Shown here in pieces: positions 16,615 to 26,304 of a stretch of 64,000 nt of DNA (position 1 is its first letter; each line of letters starts with the position of its first letter). The position numbers and the translations under genes are program-made. The notes under the pieces are model-generated. The model was not told the DNA's origin and searched no databases. It saw only the letters and a list, made by a program, of their open reading frames with translations. The stretch is taken from assembly GCF_037974265.1 (NCBI RefSeq), contig NZ_CP150233.1, positions 2,728,001-2,792,000 of the forward strand. Reading direction: 5' to 3'. The DNA is from Paenibacillus sp. FSL R5-0623 (lineage in GTDB: Bacteria; Bacillota; Bacilli; Paenibacillales; Paenibacillaceae).

Positions 16615-19600
16615 GTGATCTTCATTCCTCTTGTCGTTCGTTCAACCGTTAATGCTACGGGAGCAATTACATTTACAGGAAATACGCTTGGACTGAGTCG
16701 TTCGGAAACAGCGGGGGTACCCGGAACACAGGACAGTATTGGAGGTTTTATCACAACCAACACCAGCCTCCAGTACGGCACCTACCCTCTTGGAACTACA
16801 AGCTTGTATCAGAGCAACAGTTCAGCAGCCATTCTTACACTCCCTGCTGGAAGTACCGTTCTGTATGCAGAATTGATCTGGGGCGGCAGTTACATCAATG
16901 GTACAGTCAATCTGAGTTCTGCCATCAACAATCCGGTTACGTTTATTACACCAGCAGGGACTTCCAGTGTTATCCCAGATCCACTTACCTACAATCAATT
17001 CGATCTTGGGGGCGGTGGTGCTGGCTATGTGCGTTCAGCCAATGTTACTTCACTTGTACAAAATGGGGGAGCAGGTACATATATCACCGGAGCAGTGGTA
17101 GGGACTATTGTTATTACAAATGATTCCACGGCCAATCATGCGGGATGGACACTTGGGGTTATCTATCAGAATCCCAATCTGCCTTTTCGCAACATGTCTT
17201 TGCGTGCAGGGGGCGTACTCGTTCAATCCACTTCACCACCTGTCGTTACCACACTGACTGGATTTGCCACTCCGCTTTCGGGTGCATTGGGAGGGAGAGC
17301 GCTGTTCAGTGCGCAGGAGGGTGATGCGAACCGGACCGGGGATCAGGCATTGTTCGGTCCGACCTCAGCAACATCGGTTGCCTTGTCCGGGCCCAATAAT
17401 CTGGCTGCGAACTTTTTTGCTTCCCAAATCAATGGTGATACGGGAGCGCTTAACACAACGGGCACTTTCGGAACTCGAAATCAGATCAACGGGGCTCCAG
17501 GCACCAATATTATCGGTGGTCGTCAAGGCTGGGATATTACCAATGTGGATGTTTCAGCAAGACTGATCAATAACCAGTCATCTGCGGTGTTGACATTAAC
17601 AACTTCAGGTGATGCATACATTGTGAACGCGAATGCAATACAAGTTGATATTAATGCACCCAGGATCACATTGGCTAAGGCAACGGTCGCCACCGGTGCA
17701 GTTGCCGGAGATAGTATTCTATACTCGGTTACCGTTACCAATGCAGGCACTGCGAGTGCGGCCAGCGTTGTGTTATCCGATTCACTGCCTGCAGGTCTTA
17801 CCTTTATTCCAGGCAGTGTCACGGTTGCAGGTGTGCCACGTCCAACACTTGATGTGACGGCAGGCATTCCGCTGGGTTCGTTAAGTTTATCCAGCAGTGT
17901 CGTTGTAACCTATCGAGCACTCATCGGTCAGGATGCAAGCATCCTGCAACTGGTGAATTCGGCCAATGCAGCCTTTACATTTCAAAGTGTAGCAGGGGGG
18001 CCGATCATTACCGGAGTTATTCCGTCCAATAACTCCACCCTTACTGTTTATTCGCCAAACCTGTCCATTGTGAAATCGGCGAGTACCACCAATGCCACGG
18101 TGGGTGACCTGGTAACATATACACTCCAAGTGAACAACGGAGGGAATGTTGCTGCCAACGTTACATTGAGGGATAACATTCCAAGTGGTAGCTCATATGT
18201 AGCAGGTAGCTTTCGTCTGAATGGAAATGTGGTTGCTGGCGCCAATCCGGTTACCGGCGTTAATCTGGGGAGCCTCGCGGCAGGAAGTACAAATACCGTG
18301 ACCTTTCAGGTACTTGTAACAAGCTTGCCGACACCGCCGACTCTTGTGGATCAGGCTACGGCTTCTTATTCCTTCAATTCACCTGATGGTCGGACGATCA
18401 CAGGAAACATCGCCTCGAATACCTTAACAATCCCGGTAACATTGCCCAATGTGAACACGGTAAAATCAGCATCAGTTACCGATGTTGCTGTCGGGGAGAC
18501 CTTCACGTACACCGTAGTTACGACCAACAGCGGTATTCAGGTGATTAACAATGTGGTACTTACAGATGCGCTCCCTGCTGGAACAACTTTTGTTCCTGGC
18601 AGTGCAACCGTAAGGGGAACTGTCGTACCGTCTGCGAATCCGAGCAGTGGCATCTCTATTGGGGCATTGGCGGCCGGAAGTTCTGCAACGGTGACGTTTC
18701 AGGTGAATGTGCAGTCTCTGCCTGCTTCAGGTTCGTTAGTCAATCGAGCGGTAGTGTCCTATAGCTCTGGTTCGTTCACGGGTATTTCCAACTCCAATTC
18801 CATTACAACCCCTGTATACCAAGCCGTAGTCGGTATCAGCAAGTCGGCAAGCCAAACCAATGCGACACTGGGGGATCAGATTGCATACACACTTGCGGTC
18901 ACGAACAGTGGAAACATAACGACTCAAGTGAATGTGACCGATACCATTCCAGCGGGGCTGACGTTTGTCCCGGATTCGGTAACCGTGAATGGTACTGCAC
19001 GTCCTGGAGCCAGCCCGTTAACCGGAATAACACTGGGCAGCCTCCTGCCAGGAGTTACAGCTACGGTGGTGTTTCGCGTTACACTCACCACACTTCCTAC
19101 TCCCCCAACACTGGAGAATCAAGGGACTGCAAGTTATACGTACCAGCTTCCAAGTGGACGGAATCTCTCCGGCAGCAGCTTATCCAATATCGTTCGGATA
19201 CCTGCATCGGCTCCCAATGTTTCTATTAGTAAAACAGTAAACACACCGGATGCAACAGTAGGAGATGTGCTTACGTATACCGTTGTTGCAACAAACGCGG
19301 GTATTAGTGCAGTACAGAATCTGGTGATTTCGGATGCACCATCCGGCTCTGAATTTGTCCCGGGTAGTGTCACGATTAATGGATCTGCTGTTACGAGTGC
19401 AAGCCCCCTTGCGGGAATTGCAGTGGGTACATTGAATAGCTCAAGCAGTGTAACTGTGACCTATCAGACCAGAGTGAATTCTGTTCCATCCACGGGTCTG
19501 GTTAGTAACCGGGCCAATGCAGCATTTACATCAGGCAGTTTTAATGGTGTTTCTTCTTCTATATCAGTAAATACCCCCATATTTCTGCCAGTGATCCAAG

Positions 19601-22600
19601 TGGTCAAGTCAGCAAGTACAACAAGTTTGACGGTAGGCGATACGTTTAATTACACCATCCAGATAAACAATACAGGTAATATAGCTGCAACGGTTACCTT
19701 GACAGATCCCATTCCAGCAGGAGCAGTATTCAGCACAAATAGTGTCATTATTAATGGCGTACCTACACCTGGGGTCAGCCCGGAGTCGGGGATCAGTCTA
19801 GGAGAGATTGCTGCGGGCTTAGGTGCAACGGTCACCTTTGTTGCGACGGTTACCAGTTTGCCAGATGCAAGGCAGTTAATTAATCAGGCGGTTGCTTCAT
19901 TTGCCTACACGCTTCCAAGTGGGAGAACGGTTGCGGGTCTCTCGTCATCAAACACCATCACTATTCCAGTGTCTCTGCCCAATGTTACGGTTGTCAACAG
20001 TGACAATGTAGAGTACGGCGTAGTCGGGGATGTCATTCGATACACATCTGTTATTCGTAATAACGGCACAGTAGCCGTTAATAATGTGGTATATGTCAAT
20101 CCTCTTCCTTCGAATACCCCATTTGTACCCGGAAGTGTCATTGTGAACGGGACTTCGTTCCCGCTCTCCAATCCGACAGCCGGCATTCCAATCGGTACGT
20201 TGGCTCCAGGAGCCGAGGTTACCGTAACTTTTGAGGTGACGATTACCATGCCGATTCCTTCGCAGATTAACAATCAGTCGACGGTCAGCTTCACATCCGG
20301 TTCATTTTCAGGGTCATCATCGTCCAATACCACTCAGACTCCGGTCATACAACCGCAGATTTCACTTGTCAAAACGGCAAATACCGTAAATGCAACTGTA
20401 GGTGATACGGTTGTATACACGGTAACAGTCAGCAACACAGGCAATCTGGAGGCAAATGTTACCGTGACAGATACCATTCCTGCTGCGACTACTTTAGTAG
20501 CCAACAGTGTTGTGGTATCTGGTGTACCACAACCTGGAGCGACGCCAGCAGCTGGCATTCCGGTAGGCATTGTAGCAGCGGGGGCGACGGCTGTTGTCAC
20601 GTTTGCCGTTGTTGTGGATTCACTTCCATCTCCGCAACAACTTAGTAATTTTGCTACATCATCCTTTACATTTACACCCCCAGATGGGCGGACGTTAACT
20701 GGCTCAGCCACATCGAATACACTCACGTTCCCGGTCTCGTCACCAAACGTCGCTGTTGTCAAAAGCACAGCTTCCACTGCGGCAACTGTAGGTGATACGG
20801 TGACCTATTCCATTCTGGTGACCAACAGTGGAATTGCACCGGTGAACAATATTCAGTTTTCGGATCCGATTCCAGCCGGCGCCTCCTTTGTTACAGGGAG
20901 TGTCACAGTGAATGGGGTTGCGCAACCTGGAGCCAATCCGGCAGGTGGGGTATCCCTTGGGACATTGGGGCCCGGAACGTCCGCGACGGTGACGTTCAGT
21001 ATCCGTGTCGACGTGATCCCGCCAAGCAATCAGTTGAGCAATCGCTCTACGGTCAGTTTTACCTCAGGTACATTCTCAAGCACAACCTTTTCAAATACCG
21101 TGGTCACTCCGGTGTACCAGCCTATTGTTTCAGCACAAAAAACAGCCAGTACACAAAATGCTACCGTTGGGGATACGGTCAGCTACACGATAACCGTGAG
21201 CAATCAGGGAAACTATGGAGCCCAGATTAACCTGACAGATAACCTTCCAGCCGGAACCATCCTTGTTCCAAATAGCGTTATTGTGAACGGTCAACCACTG
21301 CCAGCAGGAAATCCGGCAACGGGCATCCCCGCAGGCAATGTGGCTCCCGGAGCTACGACCACCATTACCTTTTCAGTGGTTGTTGATACGCTGCCAAGTC
21401 CGCAACAACTGGTGAATCAGGCTACGGTAGCTCTATCATATACATTGCCGGATGGGCGGAACATCACGGAGTCTGTTCTATCCAATGTGCTGACTATTAC
21501 TGTATCGGCACCGGATGTCGATGTCGTCAAATCAACAACTTCGACGGCGGTATCTGTTGGTGATGTCGTAACGTATAGCATCGCGGTAACCAATAACGGA
21601 ATTGCAACGGTGAACAATGTGGTTTTCACGGATGCAGTGCCGACAAGTGCCGTTCTTGCGCCAACCGGCGTGTTTGTCGATGGTGTTTTGCGCCCTGGTG
21701 CCAATCCTTCTACGGGAATAACGCTTGGTTCCATCGCACCTGGCGTTACGGTAACCGTTGTATTTAGTGTGCAGGTTACGGCGCTCCCGGCGAGTGCAGT
21801 GTTAAACAATCAGTCCACGGTCAGCTTTACATCAGGGGCTTTCTCAGCGACCACATTTTCCAACACAGTTACAACTCCGGTCTATCAACCTATTCTGGCT
21901 GCAGTCAAAACGGGAGATCAGACAGTAGCCACAGTGGGGGATACCGTTGTGTACAGCATCGCCATTTCCAATACAGGGAACTATGGGGCATCTGTCACGT
22001 TAACGGATACCATTCCGGCAGGAACAGAGCTTGTTCCAAATAGCGTTATTATTAACGGGGCTTCTGCGCCAGGTGCAGATCCAGCTTCGGGTATTCCGCT
22101 TGGTGTCGTTTCCACAACAACTCTAGTTACCTTTTCCGTGGTGATTGTGACGTTACCTTTGAGCCAGTCCATTACCAATCAGGCTTCTGCGACATTTTCG
22201 TATACCCTACCTGATGGAAGAACACTTGGAGGCACGATTACGTCCAACGCACTCAACATTCAAGTATCTGCTCCGAATGTGAGTGTAGTCAAGACGGCTT
22301 CGGTAGTCGATGCCGTGGTAGGCGACACGATTGTATATGAAATGGTTGTGACCAATGAAGGAATTGACCCGGTAAACAACATTGTGATCACCGATCCGAT
22401 TAACCCAGCCACCACATTTGTTACAGGCAGTGTTCTGGTGGACGGCGTCCCACGTGCCTTGGCCAACCCTGCGCTGGGCATAGCCCTTGGTAGTTTAGCC
22501 CCTGGAGCATCGATAGCGGTATCGTATGCAGTGCGGGTCAATACACTGCCAACACCACCGGAAGTAAGCAGTCAGTCTTCCGTAAGTTTCACATCGGGTG

Positions 22601-23325
22601 TTTTCTCGGGAGCAGCGTATTCCAATACGGTTGTAACACCAATCTATCAGCCGATTATTGCCTTAACCAAAACAGGGAGCACTTCCAATGCAACGATTGG
22701 TGACACCATCACGTATTCTTTTGCCATTATTAATAGTGGGAATCTTGCTGCTAATTTGACATTAATCGACAGTATACCGAACGGAGCGGTGCTGCTTCCC
22801 AACAGTGTTCTGATTGATGGTGTTCCACAGCCAGGTGCCAATCCGGAGACGGGCATCGTTGTGGGTACCATACCGTCCGGAGGTACGGTTACTGTAACGG
22901 TTACCCTCGAAGTGACTGTAGATTCGTTGCCGCAGGATCAGCAACTGGTTAACCAGGCGGTGGCCAACTATACATTTAGCCCACCCGATGGGCGTCTGTT
23001 GACGGGGACCGTATCTTCGAATGTTCTGGTTATCCCTGTATCTGCACCAAATGTTGTTGTTGCCAAAAGCACAAGTGCCATTGATGCAGTTGTTGGTGAT
23101 GTAATCACCTATACGGTTGTAGTAACCAATAGCGGCATTGAAGTGGTGAATAATGTGGTCATGGTTGACCCGGTACCTGTCGGTACAGTATTTGTGCCAG
23201 GAAGTGTTACGGTGGATGGTGTGCCAAGACCAACAGGCAATCCGAATACAGGCATCACGCTTGGTTCGATTGCTGCGGGTGCTTCCGTTACGGTTACATT
23301 CAGAGTAGAGGTTGTGGTGATATGA
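16615..23325 (+). CDS. Giant DUF11-repeat surface-type protein
   Basis: 2236 residues. The first ~350 residues are a non-repeat N-terminal domain (TGAITFTGNTLGLS..LYAELIWGG) known from DUF11 proteins of Bacillus-group genomes. The rest is about 15 tandem DUF11 beta-sandwich units of ~125-130 residues with the recurring VGDTVTYTV.VTN.G, PAGT.FVPGSV.VNG and ANP.TGI.LG motifs. No signal peptide, membrane anchor or LPXTG signal is visible. The annotated GTG start at 16615 lies inside the ribosome binding site GGGGAGGTGATC. The ATT at 16624, 8 bases after it and followed by PLVVRST, fits better as the true start. The frame ends at ATGA, where a second DUF11 ORF begins in the -1 frame. DUF11 proteins are usually surface-exposed; a spore-surface role is inference. 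Confidence 0.85.
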   Translation: MIFIPLVVRSTVNATGAITFTGNTLGLSRSETAGVPGTQDSIGGFITTNTSLQYGTYPLGTTSLYQSNSSAAILTLPAGSTVLYAELIWGGSYINGTVNLSSAINNPVTFITPAGTSSVIPDPLTYNQFDLGGGGAGYVRSANVTSLVQNGGAGTYITGAVVGTIVITNDSTANHAGWTLGVIYQNPNLPFRNMSLRAGGVLVQSTSPPVVTTLTGFATPLSGALGGRALFSAQEGDANRTGDQALFGPTSATSVALSGPNNLAANFFASQINGDTGALNTTGTFGTRNQINGAPGTNIIGGRQGWDITNVDVSARLINNQSSAVLTLTTSGDAYIVNANAIQVDINAPRITLAKATVATGAVAGDSILYSVTVTNAGTASAASVVLSDSLPAGLTFIPGSVTVAGVPRPTLDVTAGIPLGSLSLSSSVVVTYRALIGQDASILQLVNSANAAFTFQSVAGGPIITGVIPSNNSTLTVYSPNLSIVKSASTTNATVGDLVTYTLQVNNGGNVAANVTLRDNIPSGSSYVAGSFRLNGNVVAGANPVTGVNLGSLAAGSTNTVTFQVLVTSLPTPPTLVDQATASYSFNSPDGRTITGNIASNTLTIPVTLPNVNTVKSASVTDVAVGETFTYTVVTTNSGIQVINNVVLTDALPAGTTFVPGSATVRGTVVPSANPSSGISIGALAAGSSATVTFQVNVQSLPASGSLVNRAVVSYSSGSFTGISNSNSITTPVYQAVVGISKSASQTNATLGDQIAYTLAVTNSGNITTQVNVTDTIPAGLTFVPDSVTVNGTARPGASPLTGITLGSLLPGVTATVVFRVTLTTLPTPPTLENQGTASYTYQLPSGRNLSGSSLSNIVRIPASAPNVSISKTVNTPDATVGDVLTYTVVATNAGISAVQNLVISDAPSGSEFVPGSVTINGSAVTSASPLAGIAVGTLNSSSSVTVTYQTRVNSVPSTGLVSNRANAAFTSGSFNGVSSSISVNTPIFLPVIQVVKSASTTSLTVGDTFNYTIQINNTGNIAATVTLTDPIPAGAVFSTNSVIINGVPTPGVSPESGISLGEIAAGLGATVTFVATVTSLPDARQLINQAVASFAYTLPSGRTVAGLSSSNTITIPVSLPNVTVVNSDNVEYGVVGDVIRYTSVIRNNGTVAVNNVVYVNPLPSNTPFVPGSVIVNGTSFPLSNPTAGIPIGTLAPGAEVTVTFEVTITMPIPSQINNQSTVSFTSGSFSGSSSSNTTQTPVIQPQISLVKTANTVNATVGDTVVYTVTVSNTGNLEANVTVTDTIPAATTLVANSVVVSGVPQPGATPAAGIPVGIVAAGATAVVTFAVVVDSLPSPQQLSNFATSSFTFTPPDGRTLTGSATSNTLTFPVSSPNVAVVKSTASTAATVGDTVTYSILVTNSGIAPVNNIQFSDPIPAGASFVTGSVTVNGVAQPGANPAGGVSLGTLGPGTSATVTFSIRVDVIPPSNQLSNRSTVSFTSGTFSSTTFSNTVVTPVYQPIVSAQKTASTQNATVGDTVSYTITVSNQGNYGAQINLTDNLPAGTILVPNSVIVNGQPLPAGNPATGIPAGNVAPGATTTITFSVVVDTLPSPQQLVNQATVALSYTLPDGRNITESVLSNVLTITVSAPDVDVVKSTTSTAVSVGDVVTYSIAVTNNGIATVNNVVFTDAVPTSAVLAPTGVFVDGVLRPGANPSTGITLGSIAPGVTVTVVFSVQVTALPASAVLNNQSTVSFTSGAFSATTFSNTVTTPVYQPILAAVKTGDQTVATVGDTVVYSIAISNTGNYGASVTLTDTIPAGTELVPNSVIINGASAPGADPASGIPLGVVSTTTLVTFSVVIVTLPLSQSITNQASATFSYTLPDGRTLGGTITSNALNIQVSAPNVSVVKTASVVDAVVGDTIVYEMVVTNEGIDPVNNIVITDPINPATTFVTGSVLVDGVPRALANPALGIALGSLAPGASIAVSYAVRVNTLPTPPEVSSQSSVSFTSGVFSGAAYSNTVVTPIYQPIIALTKTGSTSNATIGDTITYSFAIINSGNLAANLTLIDSIPNGAVLLPNSVLIDGVPQPGANPETGIVVGTIPSGGTVTVTVTLEVTVDSLPQDQQLVNQAVANYTFSPPDGRLLTGTVSSNVLVIPVSAPNVVVAKSTSAIDAVVGDVITYTVVVTNSGIEVVNNVVMVDPVPVGTVFVPGSVTVDGVPRPTGNPNTGITLGSIAAGASVTVTFRVEVVVI

Positions 23326-25010
23326 GCCAATCTTCCGGTCCGTTGTCCCATTGGCTAAAGAATCAGTCCCTGGTTCGATTCAGCTCGGGTGCGACTGAAC
23401 TGGAACAGGTATCCTATTCGAATACGGTTGTAACACCGTGGATCGGCCCCAGGCTTGAAGTCAGAAAAGTCTGCAATGTCACAGAGGCTGCCTTGGGGCA
23501 GTCTCTTATCTACCGTGTTGAAATTGTTAACACCGGAAATCTTACGGCCCTAGTGCACCTATTGGATCAGCTATCTGCAGAGACGGCACTGCTTCCCAAC
23601 AGTGTATTGCGTGATGGTATTCCATTACCGGGAGCATCACCGGAGAGAGGATTGCCTCCAGCTGAAATCGCGCCGGGAGCCACGTTGCGATACCACTTCC
23701 AAGTTGTAATCTTGCGTTTACCTGAGGCACTGAAGCTGCTGAATCAGGCACAGGTTAACTATGAGTTTTTGACACCGGAAGGCAGAACGGTTACGGGTAT
23801 GGAACAATCCAATATCGTGGAGGTCAATCTGGTCTCATCCCGGCTGGAGATATCCTTGCAGGCGGATCGCATTTATACCTTCTCAGGGGATATTGTCATG
23901 TACACCGTCATCGTGAGCAATCCGGGTTTTATTGCAGCCACGAATGCCCAAGTAACGATTTCTTTGCCACGAGGTATTGTTTTTATAGCTGCCAGTGTCA
24001 TCGTAGATGAAATGTTTGCGCCACAAGTAACGCCTGATACGGGCATACAACTTGGAGAGATTTTGCCTGGAAGCTCAATTAGGATCCAATATCGGGTTCA
24101 GGTTATGTCGGGAAGCGATGCGAACGGAATATCAAGTGTAGCTGCACTGACGTATATCTCGGCAGGGCAGCAGGAAACGGTCTACTCCAATCAGGTTACC
24201 CTGGAAGTGATACAGCCCCAGGTCTCTGTGCTGAAAAGTGTACTCCCGCTAACGGCCACATTGGGTGATGTCGTCCAATATAATATTACCGTCTCCAATG
24301 CAAGCAGTTATGCGGTGGATGGAACTCTCCTGGATGTACTGCCAACAGGTGTGACATTTATCGAAGGCAGTCTGGGCTGGAATGGGGTTAAACGTCCCGG
24401 ATCCAATCTGGCTAAAGGGCTTAATCTGGGGACGTTGACAGCACGGTCGGTTCTGAATATTCAGTTCGAAGCGAAGCTTCCAGATCGAGATGAATCGATG
24501 CCTGATGACTACAGGTATGTGAATCATGCTAGCCTAATGTATATATTTCGATTGCCAGATTCACGATCAGTGCAGCGGATGATTACATCCAATGAAGCTG
24601 TGGTTGAATTAAAAGCGCCGATAATTCAGGCTTCTGTTCAAGTGACACCCACTTTGGTCGAGCAGGGAGGTACGGTCACTTTTCAGGTACGTGTGGAGAA
24701 TACGGGCAATTTGCCGGCACGTGTACAACTTGGGAGCATTCTACCTGAGGGTGCCAGATGGCTTGGGCAAGCTACGGGTGAGATCCAATTGAGCTTACCA
24801 GAGTATTCCACACCACGGGTTCTGCATGTGGGTGTGATTGAGCCTGGAACGGAAAAGAACATCTCCTATGTAGCGAAGTTAGCTTCTGAGAAGACGGGGA
24901 CGCTCCAAGGAGCCTTGATTGCTAGGTACACGTATGAATGGAATGGACAAAAACGGGCTGGCGAAACCCGTTCGAATGAGTACAGCATCATTGTGGAGTA
25001 TGGAGAAGAA
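17662..25010 (+). repeat. Tandem DUF11 array with alternating A/B units
   Basis: Units begin near 17662 (first unit), then alternate A (18061, 18820, 19590, 20353, 21121, 21890, 22650) and B (18450, 19213, 19980, 20745, 21514, 22270, 23047). A units end in YTLPDGR-type hairpins and SN.LTIPVSAPN; B units end in STVSFTSG.FS and SNTV.TPVYQP. The A+B period is about 765 bases (255 residues). Alternation continues, more diverged, through the following ORF. Confidence 0.85.
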
Positions 25011-25013
25011 TAG
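23322..25013 (+). CDS. DUF11-repeat protein, downstream part
   Basis: 563 residues in the -1 frame relative to the preceding DUF11 gene, overlapping it as ATGA. The first ~45 residues (KNQSLVRFSSG..VSYSNTVVTPW) match the second half of a B unit whose first half ends the upstream ORF. About four further, more diverged units follow (from about 23451, 23845, 24207 and 24622). It therefore looks like the 3' part of one ancestral gene, either split and translationally coupled, or broken by a frameshift. AGAGG 10 bases before the ATG gives only weak support for independent initiation. No cell-wall anchor is present at the C-terminus. Confidence 0.7.
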   Translation: MSQSSGPLSHWLKNQSLVRFSSGATELEQVSYSNTVVTPWIGPRLEVRKVCNVTEAALGQSLIYRVEIVNTGNLTALVHLLDQLSAETALLPNSVLRDGIPLPGASPERGLPPAEIAPGATLRYHFQVVILRLPEALKLLNQAQVNYEFLTPEGRTVTGMEQSNIVEVNLVSSRLEISLQADRIYTFSGDIVMYTVIVSNPGFIAATNAQVTISLPRGIVFIAASVIVDEMFAPQVTPDTGIQLGEILPGSSIRIQYRVQVMSGSDANGISSVAALTYISAGQQETVYSNQVTLEVIQPQVSVLKSVLPLTATLGDVVQYNITVSNASSYAVDGTLLDVLPTGVTFIEGSLGWNGVKRPGSNLAKGLNLGTLTARSVLNIQFEAKLPDRDESMPDDYRYVNHASLMYIFRLPDSRSVQRMITSNEAVVELKAPIIQASVQVTPTLVEQGGTVTFQVRVENTGNLPARVQLGSILPEGARWLGQATGEIQLSLPEYSTPRVLHVGVIEPGTEKNISYVAKLASEKTGTLQGALIARYTYEWNGQKRAGETRSNEYSIIVEYGEE

Positions 25014-25166
25014 GAGGTATCAAGGTTAACGGTCACTTGCCTGAGGAATTCGCTCATTCTGGATGCCATGAGATTACACGAACGTAAATGAATGGTATAC
25101 TAATTGAATATGAACTCGGCAATCAACCCGTGGAATCGGGACGTCGGAGTAGAGGAGGCAGCCACA

Positions 25167-25424
25167 TTGGCAAAAGCAAAAGTAGCAAAAAGACCTACAC
25201 GGGATGAGTTTGAACTTGAAGAGTTGGGAAACCAGCTGGTTGAAGCCTTTCGGGAACGTTCGGAAGTACTGTTGACGGTATGGGGCAAAGAAGATCAGGT
25301 GCAAGGAGTCATCGTCAAAATGGACTCCCGTACACGACTCGTGCATGTAGAGTATACCGAAGAAGAGTTCACGGCGAAGGTGCCTTTTCTGGATATCATG
25401 CGTGTGCAATCTCCCCGGTACTGA
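25167..25424 (+). CDS. YolD-like protein
   Basis: A small protein with the YolD-like pattern: RPTRDEFELEELGNQLVEAF, a beta strand region and the closing VPFLDIMRVQ. YolD proteins are often linked to DNA-repair polymerases, but no such partner is nearby. The frame extends to ATG 25110, but GGAGG at 25154-25158 sits exactly 8 bases before TTG 25167, which gives a typical 85-residue YolD protein. The function of the stand-alone protein is unknown. Confidence 0.7.
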   Translation: MAKAKVAKRPTRDEFELEELGNQLVEAFRERSEVLLTVWGKEDQVQGVIVKMDSRTRLVHVEYTEEEFTAKVPFLDIMRVQSPRY

Positions 25425-25484
25425 ACGAAAAAAACAGCAAATTGAATAATTAGGGCATCCGCCCTGTCAAAGTCGTTCTTCCTG

Positions 25485-25493
25485 CATAAGATA
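25485..25493 (+). promoter_or_regulatory. CATAnnnTA element before the YjcZ-type gene
   Basis: CATAAGATA matches the CATAnnnTA -10 pattern of mother-cell sigma factors, 31 bases before the start codon. No clear -35 AC is seen at the expected distance. Confidence 0.35.
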
Positions 25494-25524
25494 TCCCATA
25501 CCTGTTGCAGAGGAGGTACGGTCA

Positions 25525-25644
25525 ATGAGCGAAGTATTAGGTGGAGAAACAAGAGGCTACGGATACGGAGGTTTCACTTCTGTAGGTGCCATTCTGGTTC
25601 TGTTCATCCTGTTGGTTATCATCTCCAAAGCGTTCTTGGTATAA
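25525..25644 (+). CDS. YjcZ-family sporulation peptide, 39 aa
   Basis: ATG at 25525 is preceded by GAGGAGGT at a good distance, and the frame ends at TAA 25644. The peptide has a Gly/Tyr-rich start (GYGYGGF) and a single hydrophobic helix (VGAILVLFILLVIISKAF), the hallmark of YjcZ/SscA-type small proteins made during sporulation in Bacillales. A terminator follows 24 bases later, so it is a stand-alone transcript. Confidence 0.85.
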   Translation: MSEVLGGETRGYGYGGFTSVGAILVLFILLVIISKAFLV

Positions 25645-25668
25645 TTGCATATCTCTAAAGAATGAAAG

Positions 25669-25697
25669 AAGCTCTGCCATCGCGGCAGAGCTTTTTT
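25669..25697 (+). terminator. Terminator of the YjcZ-type gene
   Basis: AAGCTCTGCC and GGCAGAGCTT form a perfect 10-base stem with a 5-base loop, followed by six T residues. Confidence 0.9.
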
Positions 25698-25735
25698 GTA
25701 CGTTCAGTCATTGGCGAATTTTGTAGAAAATCGGT

Positions 25736-25763
25736 GTAAGTCCTGCTTACGTTATGTTAGAAT
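25736..25763 (+). promoter_or_regulatory. Dyad and -10 element upstream of ferritin
   Basis: GTAAG-N5-CTTAC (25736-25750) lies 7 bases before a -10-like TAGAAT (25758-25763). The dyad overlaps the expected -35 zone, which would suit repressor control. Confidence 0.35.
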
Positions 25764-25800
25764 ATAACCATCCCTAGAGAAAGAAAGAGGTGTTTTGATT

Positions 25801-26304
25801 ATGAGCCAAGCGTTAACAGAATCTTTAAATGAACAGATGAATTTTGAGTTTTATTCCGCTCATGTATATCTGGCTATGGCAGCCTATTGTTCCAGCAAAA
25901 GTCTGGATGGATTTGCGAACTTCTTCATCGTGCAAGCGGAAGAAGAGCGATTCCATGGCATGAAAATATACAAATTCCTGAATGATCGTGGACAACGTGC
26001 CACACTTGCGGCTTTGCCAGAACCGAAGAATGAATATGCTTCGATGCTGGATGTATTTGAACATGGTTATGCTCATGAACAGCAAAACACGAAAAAATTC
26101 TACAATCTGGCTGACATCGCTCTGAATGAACGTGAACATGCAACGATGTATTTCCTGAAATGGTTCATTGATGAGCAGGTTGAAGAGGAAGCATTGTTTG
26201 ACAACATTATTCAGAAGCTGCGCCGCATTGAAAAAGACAGCAATGCCTTCTACATGCTGGATGCCGAGTTTGGCAAACGTTCGTTCACTGCTCCTGCTGA
26301 ATAA
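25801..26304 (+). CDS. Ferritin (non-haem iron storage protein)
   Basis: A 167-residue four-helix ferritin of normal length. Ferroxidase ligands are visible: Glu16 in MNFEFYSAH, Glu49 and His52 in EEERFHGMK, and the helix-C/D residues in LNEREHATMYFLKWFIDEQVEEE. It oxidises Fe(II) and stores the mineral in a 24-mer shell. The frame extends to TTG 25795, but MSQALTESLNEQMN is the family N-terminus, so the ATG at 25801 is preferred. Confidence 0.93.
   Translation: MSQALTESLNEQMNFEFYSAHVYLAMAAYCSSKSLDGFANFFIVQAEEERFHGMKIYKFLNDRGQRATLAALPEPKNEYASMLDVFEHGYAHEQQNTKKFYNLADIALNEREHATMYFLKWFIDEQVEEEALFDNIIQKLRRIEKDSNAFYMLDAEFGKRSFTAPAE

Noticed and set aside
19905..20777. Several Thr/Val/Pro-rich minus-strand frames in the DUF11 region
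   Set aside because: They are reverse translations of the DUF11 repeats, recur at the same repeat phase and have no start signals.
23305..23325. Programmed -1 frameshift site at the DUF11 junction
   Set aside because: No X-XXY-YYZ slippery heptamer and no following pseudoknot were visible, so a programmed event is not claimed.
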